A DNA stretch of 44,682 nucleotides from assembly GCA_049999805.1 (NCBI GenBank), contig JBNGIO010005753.1, positions 1-44,682 of the forward strand, given 5' to 3'. The DNA comes from Folioceros fuciformis (lineage: Eukaryota; Anthocerotophyta; Anthocerotopsida; Anthocerotales). Below the pieces are notes generated by a model, which worked only from the letters and a program-made list of their open reading frames with translations, was not told where the DNA came from and searched no databases. Every line of letters begins with the position of its first letter. Position 1 is the first letter of the stretch. Position numbers and translations under genes: made by a program. Shown piece by piece: positions 9,207 through 18,404 of the stretch.

Positions 9207-10634
9207 GTGTTGACTCTGCAGAGGTGTTACACAGGTGATGTTGATAAGTGGGTGAAAGGAAATAAAGTCGCTTTTGCTATCCTTCTTTCTGGACTGGATG
9301 AAACCACAGTGATAGAGGTGGAGTCCTTGCCAACTGCTGCAGAAGTTTGGTCCCAGCTTAAGGATACCTATCAAGTACAAAATATCCTAACCTTGGTAGC
9401 AGCGAGAAATGATTTCTTTCAACTAAAACTTTGTGATGGAGAAGCAGTTGGACCTCATGTCGTCAAGTTTCGATACATGAGGTCGCAGTTGGCGAATCTG
9501 GGAAGTACTATGTCGGAGGTGGATGCTGTTGCTCAACTTCTATCCAGCCTACCTGCAAACTTCCAGAATTTCATCTCCAGTCAGAACGCAGCCCTGCAAG
9601 AATCATATGTTGCTATTGCTGCTAAGAAACCACCCCTTGTCACTTTCAATAGTGTTGTTGGTGCCCTCCTGCAAGAGGAGCAAAGTAGACACAAATCAGG
9701 GACCTCCTCTCGCGTCCGAGGAGAGAAGGTGCTTTATGCTGCACAAGCCAAAACCTATGGTCGAGGGAAAGCGAAAGGCAAGAAGAGTTCGAACTCACCT
9801 CCATCAAGTACCTCGTCCAGCACCAAACGGCATGGAAAGTGTAATTGGTGCCAAATCCCAGGTCACTGGGAACGCGACTGTTGGAAGAAGAAAGTAGGGG
9901 AACCCAAGAAGGATCCTAGATCTGAGGCCCATGTGACTTCCAAGGACAGCAAAGGATCTGGACAACATCAGCCTAAGAGTAGCAACACAGTCCTGACTGT
10001 GTGTCTCACTTCGTCCAAGGAGACCTCCTCAACGTGGTTTCTTGAGTCGGGTGCTATTGCTCATGTGTGCAATAACACAGAGCTCTTCTCCACCTTCCAC
10101 GTGAAGCGGGGGAAAACACCAGAGTTAGTATATGTAGGAGATTCTTGTGGAGTGGAGGTAAAAGGCAGTGGGACAGTCAAAATACCTCTTGCAGCTGGCA
10201 AGTCCTTGTGTTTGCATGATGTCTTGTATGTGCCCACTATGTCTAAGAATTTGTTGTCAATTAGGGCTGTAGCTCAAAATCAGCAGTTAGGCTTTCGCTT
10301 TGAGGACAGGAAGTGCTATTTATATCATCCTTCTGATCCTGAATCACATGTAGCGAAGGCAATTCTTGTTAATGACCTTTACCAACTAGTCACAACAGCT
10401 AAGGTGCATGCTAGAGCACTTACATCTTCTTATCACGCTCAAGCTAACCTGTGGCATGCTAAACTTGGTCATGTGAACAAAGCTAAGCTGGATGTTATGT
10501 CTACCTCTGATTGTTATAGGGAAAGTCTTGTGTTAAACATCTCGCTCCCTGCAGTTCTTGCATCTTGTCAAAATAGAAGGAGCTTCCGTTTAAGAACAAA
10601 ACTCCTAATCGGGCTAGGGCAGTTCTGGAGTTAA
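9207..10634 (+). pseudogene. Element C gag, zinc knuckle, protease and start of integrase
   Basis: The 475-codon frame has no ATG at its start; a TAA lies at 9201. Another frame has an ATG at 9143 (MSAEGIDSDL) but stops at 9236, so the gag N-terminus is deleted or frameshifted. From residue ~10 it shows UBN2-type gag (AAEVWSQLKDTYQ, QLLSSLPANFQNFI). A CCHC knuckle CNWCQIPGHWERDC follows at about residue 212-225. Next is the protease site WFLESGAIAHV, with Glu replacing the catalytic Asp. The frame ends in the GAG-pre-integrase segment (LWHAKLGHVNKAKLDVMS) with a frameshift just after. Confidence 0.85.
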
Positions 10635-11320
10635 TCCATGCAGGCATTGCAGGGAAGTTACCTGTTAAGTCACTCGGCGGTGTTGAGTATTATCTTACTC
10701 TCACGGATAACTACTCAAGGTATATGTGGACTTCTCCTCTGAAGCTAAAAAGTGAAGTGTTTGATACAATTGCAGCTTGGATCCCTATGGTGCAACGCCA
10801 AACTGTCTGCTTAGTCAAATGCTTCAGAACAGATAACGAAGGAGAATTCACAGGGCACAAGTATGATGACCTGTTTTAGCAGTTTGGCATTGTGAGGCAA
10901 CTGTTGGTGCCCTACACGCAACAACAAAACGAAGTGGCTGACAGGAAAAATCAAACGCTTATGGGGATGACCAGGAGCATGTTGTCTTGGGCTGGTTTAC
11001 CTAAACAGTTTTGGGCAGAGGCAATTGTGACAGCTACGTATATCCTGAATAGAGTTGTTACCTCTGCATTGCCTGGTCGCACTCCCTATGAAGCCCTTTG
11101 GGACAGAAAACCTAGTCTGCTTCACTTGCGTGTCTTTGGATCACTAGCTTTTGCCTATATTCCAGAAGCCAAGCGCAGTAAGTTAGACAACAGGTCGCTT
11201 CACCTTATCTTCTTGGGCTACTCTGAGGAATCAAAGGCATACAAACTGTATGACAAGAATACTTTTAAGATTGTACTTGCTAGGAGCGTTATTGCTAGTG
11301 AGCTTACTCATTCCCCTGGA
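10560..11320 (+). pseudogene. Element C integrase
   Basis: The core begins after the frameshift near 10560-10580 with TPNRARAVLELIHAGIAGK. The catalytic Asp expected after His is Gly here (IHAG). The second Asp survives in CFRTDNEGEF. The catalytic Glu region reads NEVADRKN with Asp in place of Glu. A TAG at 10877-10879 interrupts the core between these sites. The frame from 10892 continues with LPKQFWAEA, LRVFGSLAF and LIFLGY. Two of the three catalytic residues are changed, so this copy cannot have supplied active integrase in its present form. Confidence 0.85.
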
Positions 11321-13404
11321 CCTCTTGATCATGATCTTTCTGTTGGGCACAGTTCTAACTTTGCAGGCTCTTCTCTGTCTGAAGAAGAAACTTCAGAACA
11401 AGCAGTCCTTGATGCTGCTCCTCACCAGTATCCTCAATCAGATGGAGAGGGCCCAACCCATGAAGACTTGTTTGCAGCTGATCAACATCTGGAAGTTGAA
11501 CCACCGCCAACAATAGGTGATGACATACCTCCTGCATATGACGTGGGGGAATTTGCAGATGATCAGGCCTCCATACATGAAGATGCAAACGATGTGGAAT
11601 CTCTTTCCAGCACTGCGGATGATGGACAGTCTGTCCCTTCAATTCATTCTAAAGAACCTGAGCCTAAACCTGCACCAGTTGCACCTGTTGCTAATCATCA
11701 GCCAAGGTACTCATTCAGGGAAAGACGCACTCGTGAGAATTGGGAAGAACCTCCTTACCAGGCAGTGGATTTTCGTAGACAGTCTATACAGGTCTCTGAT
11801 CTACATGTGCCAGACGTCAGACCTGACCCTCAGACTTATGAAGAGGCTATCAATGGGCCTGATGGTGATAAATGGAAAGCTTCCATCGATGATGAGTACC
11901 AGTCTTTGATAAAAAATGCCACCTGGGAATTGGTTGATCTTCCTCTTGACAGAAAGCCTATTAGTTGCAAATGGGTATTCAAGACTAAGTTAAAAGCAGA
12001 TGGTACTGCAGCTAGGTACAAATCACGCTTAGTTGCACGAGGTTTCAGTCAGATTCCAGGGTTAGACTATGGTGATACCTTTTCTCCAGTAGTGAAGCCT
12101 CCATCTATTCCAATCCTTCTTGCTCTTGTAGCCGAGTTCGACCTGGAAGTTCAGCAAATGGATGTTTGTACAACGTTTCTTCATGGTGAGCTCAAAGAGA
12201 TTTTATATATGGAGCAGCCTGAAGGGTTCATTGACAAAAAATGGGTTAAAAAGGTCTGTAAACTCCTCAAAACGATCTATGGTCTAAAGCAGTCACCTAG
12301 GGCTTGGTACAGGAGGATTATGAAGTACCTGAAGAAGTTAGGCTTTCTACAATCTCCTACTGACAGTAATGTTTTCCTTCTAGTTGCTGGTGCCCTCTTT
12401 GTAATTCTAGCTTTGTACGTGGATGACTGTGTTCTGTTAAGTAACAGCACAGTGCAGCTGGAAAAAGTTAACGACATGCTTCGTCAAGAGTTTGAAATGA
12501 CAGATCAAGGCGACTTACAATTTTGTCTCGGCATCCAAATCCTTCGCAGTAGGGCAGCTGGGACTATCACCCTCCACCAGACTAAGTACCTGAAGGAGAT
12601 CCTTAAGAGATTTAACTTACAGGATGCTCGTCTATTGGCCACTCCCTCAGCAGTGGGGGAAAAGCTGACAGCAGAGCAGTCTCCTCAGACCAAGCAGGAT
12701 TTTGCGGACATGTGTGCTATCCCATATGCCGAGGCAGTGGGTTGTCTTATCTTCTTAGCCAATTGGACGCGCCTTGATATAAGCTACTCAGTTAGTATGG
12801 TCTCCAAGTTTCTTAAACAGCTTGGACTTGCTCATTGGGCAGCCATTACGAGAATCTACCGCTATCTAAAGGGCACAGTTACTTATGGCTTACAGTACTC
12901 AACGAGTGGCAACAGATGCTTGGAACTCACCTCTTACGCAGATGGTGATTGGGCCTCTGATGCAGACACTAGGAAGAGCCTATCGGCTTACTGTTTTCTT
13001 CTGTCATCTGGATTAGTTAGTTGGAGTTGCAAAAAGCAAGCTTCCTTGGCTCTCTCCTCCACTGAGCGGAATACAAGGCCTTAACCGATGCCTGTAAGGA
13101 GGCAGAGTGGGGGAGGCAGTTCTTGGAGTTTGTACAGCAAAAACAACAAGGCCCAACAAGGTTATACTGTGATAATATGAGTGCAATTGCTCTCGTGGCT
13201 AACCCTAGGTTTCACGCTCGTACTAAACACATTGAGCTATATCATCACTACATTAGGGACGTAGCCGAGAGGGGTGTAGTAAAAGTTGAGTATGTCAGCA
13301 CGCATGATAACACAACAGACATATTCACAAAGGGACTGTCCAAGTCTAAGCACTTTCAGCACCTTGCAGCCTTAGGTCTGCGTGAGTTTGTGTATCAACA
13401 ATAA
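11320..13404 (+). pseudogene. Element C reverse transcriptase and RNase H
   Basis: The frame 10892-13084 continues from integrase through an acidic Asp/Glu/Pro-rich linker into RT (RYKSRLVARGF, DTFSPVVK, MDVCTTFLHG, IYGLKQSPRAWY, ALYVDDCVLL, FCLGIQI). RNase H follows (SYADGDWASD). A one-base deletion at about 13066, inside the STEAEY-type motif, shifts the frame. The remaining RNase H (RLYCDNMSAIALV, HARTKHIELYHHYIRD) is read from 13123 to the TAA at 13402-13404. RT catalytic YVDD is intact. The RT is the best-preserved part of the element. Confidence 0.88.
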
Positions 13405-13617
13405 CATGAAGGGCGTTGTCTAAGCAGAAAGGACCTAGCTCTAGCCTATTAGCTGATTACACTCTGTGCACACACTTAGGTGGAACCTTGTGTACAGTGT
13501 ACTCTTCTCTTCCGTCTTCATTAATTTTTGGGCTCATATCCATCCTGTCCAGATACACAGATGAGTGTTGTTAGGTTTGTCCAGTCTTTCTGTTCAATGG
13601 ATGAAGCGTCAAGTGCA
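13405..13617 (+). other. 3' untranslated segment of element C
   Basis: No ORF is seen between the end of RNase H and the antisense ORF. The sequence is of average composition and belongs to the element because it lies between its LTRs. Confidence 0.6.
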
Positions 13618-14295
13618 TTAAATCGTGGACAGGTGACAACCGAAAACAGGTAGGGAATTTACCTGATAAAGCTTCTTCCCACAGAGAGGGCATAGTTTGC
13701 TTCTGTAGGCACATATGCTGCAGTCCCTATTCTTCTCACGTTCAATCTTCTTCTGGTCACCGGGATCAATCTGGGCAGCTAGCTTAGCTATCAGGGCAGC
13801 CTGCTGCCGAGATACTTCCTCCCGTTTCAGGTCTAGGGGCTTCTCCACTTCTCCCAAGGTTGCCATCGTGGTTTTCATATGGTTCGACAAACTCTGGATA
13901 GTGGGGGTTGCATCCCATGACCAGTTCCTACGACGAGGCTCACTATTTGCCTCGTCAGTGCTATTAGGGTTTGTGTCTATCATGGTGATACTGGCAACTG
14001 AGGGAGATAAGGATACAGAGGACTCGAGCTCCACGAAAGGGACCCAATTCAGATGAGTAGGGCACAGAGCAGGTGGCGGCGCATCCTCGGGAGGAATCGC
14101 TTCAGGGGCAGGAGCCTGGATGGCTCGCCTGGTTGTCGATCTTCCTCGCGCTGGACGGTCTCCAGCTCCGCTAGCTCTCTTCATCTGGTGTGACCTCGAG
14201 CTATTGGCGCGACCTCTCTCTTCGCTTGGTGCTGCTCCTGAGCGTGTCTTCATCTTTTTTGTGCTGTGTGGCTCTACCGCAAAGAAAGCAAGCAT
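13618..14295 (-). CDS. Antisense ORF in the 3' segment of element C, 225 aa, unrecognised
   Basis: This uninterrupted minus-strand frame lies between the RNase H stop and the polypurine tract, opposite in direction to gag-pol. The N-terminal ~60 residues are basic and rich in Ser/Arg/Ala. A Pro-rich middle follows (EAIPPEDAPPPA). Residues ~135-190 look helical and charged (LKREEVSRQQAALIAKLAAQ). A C-x2-C-x6-C-x2-C cluster at 192-205 (CSICAYRSKLCPLC) could bind zinc. I do not know a family for it. Antisense ORFs before the 3' LTR are described for some large plant gypsy elements, but they are unusual in copia. It may be captured host sequence. The alternative start at Met15 is plausible. Confidence 0.5.
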   Translation of the reverse strand: MLAFFAVEPHSTKKMKTRSGAAPSEERGRANSSRSHQMKRASGAGDRPARGRSTTRRAIQAPAPEAIPPEDAPPPALCPTHLNWVPFVELESSVSLSPSVASITMIDTNPNSTDEANSEPRRRNWSWDATPTIQSLSNHMKTTMATLGEVEKPLDLKREEVSRQQAALIAKLAAQIDPGDQKKIEREKNRDCSICAYRSKLCPLCGKKLYQVNSLPVFGCHLSTI

Positions 14296-14416
14296 AGCAT
14301 AAGAAGGCCACTATCACGAGTTCCATGTGCGATGAAGTAGTGAGTAGAGTGGGTGGAGCATAATGCCCCTACTTGATTGTACTCTATAGGAAGATCCTGT
14401 TAACCAAGTTAGGTTT

Positions 14417-14425
14417 AAGTGGGGG
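14417..14425 (+). other. Polypurine tract of element C
   Basis: AAGTGGGGG ends one base before the 3' LTR. It is the plus-strand primer left by RNase H during cDNA synthesis. Confidence 0.85.
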
Positions 14426-14575
14426 TGTTGAGGGTTTTATAGTTAAACCCAACCTGGTTTAAGTTACTTAGGTTTATCAACCTTAATTCAAGAGACACAA
14501 GTTTTGTTCATATACTCTCTTTTGTTTTATCAATTCATTGTATTGTTTGTACAACAAGCTTCCGCTAGTTTAACA
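14426..14575 (+). repeat. 3' LTR of element C
   Basis: This is the 150-bp partner of the 5' LTR with two transitions (about 98.7% identity). It is followed at 14576-14580 by the right-hand TGAAG target duplication. Confidence 0.93.
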
Positions 14576-14580
14576 TGAAG

Positions 14581-14815
14581 ACTCAAAAACGTGCTGAGTA
14601 AGTGCGCCCTTTCCTCCCTCTATGCATGGGATGCCTCCTTTTTTGAAGTAGAGGTCCTCAAATCTAGTCTCAAGGTGTGGGTGCACCTTACTTTCTGCAA
14701 ATTTTGGCCAAATTGCCTACAAGTGTGCCTGCGAGGCATGTTGCCAAAATGATGGCATATTCTCTCAAATTAGTGGAGCAGATTGCATCTTCGACTAAGT
14801 GTGTATTAGGCCTAA
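14581..14815 (-). pseudogene. Degenerate coding fragment interrupted by element C
   Basis: A minus-strand frame can be read from near 14815 down to the element C junction, with stops only at two or three TAG/TGA codons. It includes IWPKFAESKV, HPHLETRFEDLYFKKGG and GKGALTQHVFES. It would continue across the target site into 7951 before meeting a stop. I do not recognise the family. It could be an old transposase or host pseudogene, or a fortuitously open stretch. Confidence 0.25.
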
Positions 14816-16230
14816 GGTTGCTCAGATACCATGTTCACATTTGACCATGATTGCTGCAATGGATTGATGCTTAAGTGTAGGCTAATTGACGAGAACAAAG
14901 ACACGTAAGTCAAAACAAGCGTATTGGAGAAGGTAGAAGGTGTGTGTTCATGAAGCCGACTATAAATGGTTATAATATTTTGGCAACTGACAGAATAACA
15001 ACTAGCCGTAACCTAATTATAAAATGTTTAAATAAGCCGGAGTTTATTTTCAACTTAACTTAACCAAAATTGTCTCACTAGTTAATAGGATGCATGTCAA
15101 CTGTATTGGATGATGCTTTCGATGTATGAATGTAGGAGTCAAGTACATAGTGAGCTACACTACATTAGCAACATGGTGAAACCTCAGAGAGTGACACTTC
15201 AAAGAACACATATATGAGAAGAAGTTGGGTTCTCATAATGTTGAAGGTATGAAATTGTTGTTTGTCCACTTAAGTTCTTCATGGAATTGCATAGCTCTCT
15301 TCGTCAACCTGAAATTGTTCCCACTTTGTAGCATATGTGCATTGGGTATTGCCTTGATAGGCTTGTAAGGGACACAACTACTGGAACTAACCTTACTTTA
15401 GAGTTTTAAGAAGCATTGTTAGAATTGTTGTGAGAGTACAAACAAGTTCAATTGTGACATAGATCATTTTCAAACTTCATTGTTGCTGCAATTCTAATCA
15501 AAAGAGTGCTTTAAAGCACAGATTGGACATGCTGCTATAAACTCACATCTCGTGTTATACAAATGACAGAAGTTCATGGACTATATGCTTGTGAACTAGG
15601 GTGCACTTGGAGGCTTAAGCAAGTACTATGACTAAAACGTATAAGAAGAGGGACGATCAACTTTCTCATGTCTAATATTGGTGGCACATAGTGCAATGGC
15701 ATCAAACCTTCTGGCTATTGGTTCAGATTATGCATGATGCACCATAACATGGTAATGAGCAAGAACATAGAAAGGTACATGTTGTAGCCGTGGAGAGCTG
15801 TAGGGACATGTGTACTGACCTTAATGACCATCGATTTCCCCTTTGCAAGCACTATCAACATGATTATGGAATGGTTGCACTAGCCTTGCATACCCATGCA
15901 TTCGATTTTGTGGTTTAGTTTGAGATTTGTTTGTGTGTATAAGACTTGAGTTAAATAAGGCCATTTCAAGTAAACAAAGGGTCGTACCATCGATATCGCT
16001 CAAAGTTGTAGATGGACTAAAGAAGTGGAGTAGGAAAAGAAGATAAGGTTAATTGAGGACAGGGTAACGAGAGTACATGGAACATATCTCAAGGTACATG
16101 AGATGTACTCTAAATAGAGAGTATGACGTCATGATTATAGGGCCAACGACACTTAATAGTCTTAACATTTGATAGTAGTGTAAGTTGACATACACCTATG
16201 TCACCTTAGGCACATTTAAGTTTCACTCTC
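14816..16230. other. Intergenic, no gene recognised
   Basis: The sequence has moderate AT content, with stops in all frames and no motif I can identify. It is probably old repeat-derived DNA. Confidence 0.5.
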
Positions 16231-16800
16231 TTAGGAGAGTAGAAGTATACCTGGCAAAACTTCATACCCACGTGAGCAACATTGGGCATTAACAGAATAC
16301 TCCCTATGCCCTCTCACCTTATGCAAAAACTCGTCATACTCCCAAGCTCTTTGCCCAGTGGATGTGCCTTGTATGTTGCCATACATAGCAATATAACTAA
16401 TCAACCATAGAGGTGCTCCCACCTCTTTGAAGATAGGAGGATAGTGTCTTCACGAGTCTTGGAGTTGCATTCTTGGCTTCTCGTCAATGGTGCACTAGTC
16501 TAGAAAACAGACCACCTTACCAATAGTAGGCTTGTTCTTGTATGGGGCTTGTTGTTGGGAAAATAGGTTAAGAAGAGAGGATGGTGGTGCAATGGATTTA
16601 AAAGGACGTGAAGCACCTAAGGCCCTTCTATTGCTATATTCTTGGCTTCCTTAACCTTCACCTACAATTCTATCTTTTATACTCTCATGGTTTACCTTCT
16701 CTCTTAAGTCTGAGAAGAGCTTCATCTGTCTCTATGCCTCGTCAATTGCTCTTACCTATCAAAGCATTGTAGAAACCCCAAATGCGATATATCAATGAGG
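16231..16800 (-). pseudogene. Degenerate unrecognised coding sequence, possibly transposase-derived
   Basis: One minus-strand frame stays open over about 185 codons apart from four stops (two TAG, one TAA, one TGA). It begins with RQMKLFSDLREKVNHESIKD, continues through a Ser/Gln/Pro-rich stretch (SSLLNLFSQQQAPYKNKPTI) and ends with WLISYIAMYGNIQG, AWEYDEFLHKVRGH and CCSRGYEVLPG. The pattern of a charged helix, low-complexity linker and PTI-type motif recalls the region after the BED finger in hAT-type transposases, but the resemblance is weak and I do not claim it. The last 63 codons (16422-16231) are uninterrupted. Confidence 0.3.
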
Positions 16801-17086
16801 TCAGACAGGAGGGATGGCTTTTCCGATTGCAAGTGCTTTTTTCTTTATTTGACAAATATTTTTTATGTCAGATATTTATATTTTAAGATATATATAGTTA
16901 TCTAAATTTATTTTTAATATTTTATGGTATATAATATATATTATTGATAAAAATACTATCTAATTTTTATTATAGTAGCTTAATAAAAACAAATAAGTAA
17001 AAACAATCACTATTTCACAACTCTTGATAATTATTACTTATGGTACAAAAGAATGGAGAAGGAACCACCATTGTGAATTCTGGTAC

Positions 17087-17186
17087 NNNNNNNNNNNNNN
17101 NNNNNNNNNNNNNNNNNNNNNNNNNNNNNNNNNNNNNNNNNNNNNNNNNNNNNNNNNNNNNNNNNNNNNNNNNNNNNNNNNNNNNN
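17087..17186. other. Assembly gap of 100 Ns
   Basis: Exactly 100 unknown bases mark a gap of conventional rather than measured size. Flanks are AT-rich. Any feature spanning this point is unreliable. Confidence 0.99.
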
Positions 17187-18404
17187 AAATATATATAAGA
17201 TTGTCATCTCTACATTACTAAAAGCTACAAAATTTATCCAAAATTTAACCATTAAATAACAAGTAGAATTTTCTTTAAACTGCAATATAAAAAAAAACTT
17301 TACATCATGGTTTTGGGCCATGACGCGGATGATGTAAGATAATAAAGGGCTTTCGGCAAGATGTTATAACCCTTCTTATTTCCCTTTGGATCTCCCTCAA
17401 TGATGGTTTTCTTTTCAACACCAGGTACTCACTATATATATGGACGCATTGGGCCAAGATGAGCAAAGCTTTCTAATCTTCAACCACAACACATTAGTGA
17501 TAGAAGGTAGGTTTGGGATGAGGATTTATAGAGACTAGCTTCTCTTAGCTTTTGGCCATTTTATGGTTTGTTCTCTTTTGATGTGCCGTACATGGAATTT
17601 TCCATCTCTTCTTTTTTGAAGTCTTCATTTGCTTAGAAGATGTGCTTATGTTATGTAACACAATCTCATGTGCTACAAGTCTAGATTGATTTCTCTCATT
17701 AGGACAATGTACAAGACATACGGCATAAAAGACTTTTCCCTATCACATAAGACTTAGGGACTTCTCTATGTGAAATACAACACACCATTCTCCTCAAGGG
17801 AGACGATAAGAGTGCCTCATGATAAGGTGGTGAAGAAGAAGAATTCTATCAGATTCCACCAAGGACGAATTTCCATTCCATTATGGGGCTTGAACCCATG
17901 TTCAAAATTTGATGGCCTTGTAGACCACGGGGACCACCCTCCAAGCTTTAGATGATATTAAAACCCAATTCAATTCTGCATGACCTATTGGATGTTGGAA
18001 CCCTTCCTTTGAGACACACAACTTCGTGATATGGGTCCCATAAAAGAAGCAAAGCTGCTTCCCTTCCACTATTGTTAGCGTGTCCAGAAGACAGAAGTCC
18101 AACAACACAACATCAAAACCCAAAAAGAACAACTAATAAATAAAATAAAAGGCAAATATTTTCTCGGATGACTACTGTTAAAGATTTCGTTGTAAGCAGG
18201 CTCTAGATGTATATTCGTGAACAAGACGTCAAACGCGGGTACGAGCTGGGATATCCCTGACTATTGGAGTCGACCTAGATTCTGAAGGAAAAACTTGAGT
18301 AAGGCTGACCCGCACGGCGGACAAGTCGGCGCAGCTGCAAATCGCGGCTAACTGTGCCCACCATGTTTATGCAGTTGCGGTGATGATTTTGTAGCAATCA
18401 TTCG
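17187..18404. other. Intergenic region and upstream flank of UTP10
   Basis: No gene is recognised. The sequence is AT-rich near the gap and becomes more GC-balanced from about 18180. That last stretch is the presumed 5' UTR and promoter of UTP10. I see no convincing TATA box and no telo-box (AAACCCTAA) in the last 250 bases. Confidence 0.5.

Larger units (their letters stand above)
7952..14575 (+). mobile_element. Element C: complete 6.6-kb Ty1/copia element, recent but coding-defective
   Basis: The element is bounded by 150-bp LTRs with TG...CA ends and a TGAAG duplication. It has a primer-binding site (8102-8113), a polypurine tract (14417-14425) and the copia order gag-PR-IN-RT-RH on the plus strand. 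The two LTRs differ at only two transitions, so insertion is recent relative to A and B. Coding is nonetheless broken: the gag start is lost, protease DSG reads ESG, two integrase catalytic residues are changed, there are frameshifts near 10560 and 13066, and a TAG at 10877-10879. It carries a ~1-kb leader with an extra sense ORF and a ~1-kb 3' segment with an antisense ORF. Confidence 0.93.

Noticed and set aside
16816-17300. Possible feature spanning the N gap
   Set aside because: Sequence is AT-rich low complexity on both sides and the gap size is artificial. Nothing can be supported.
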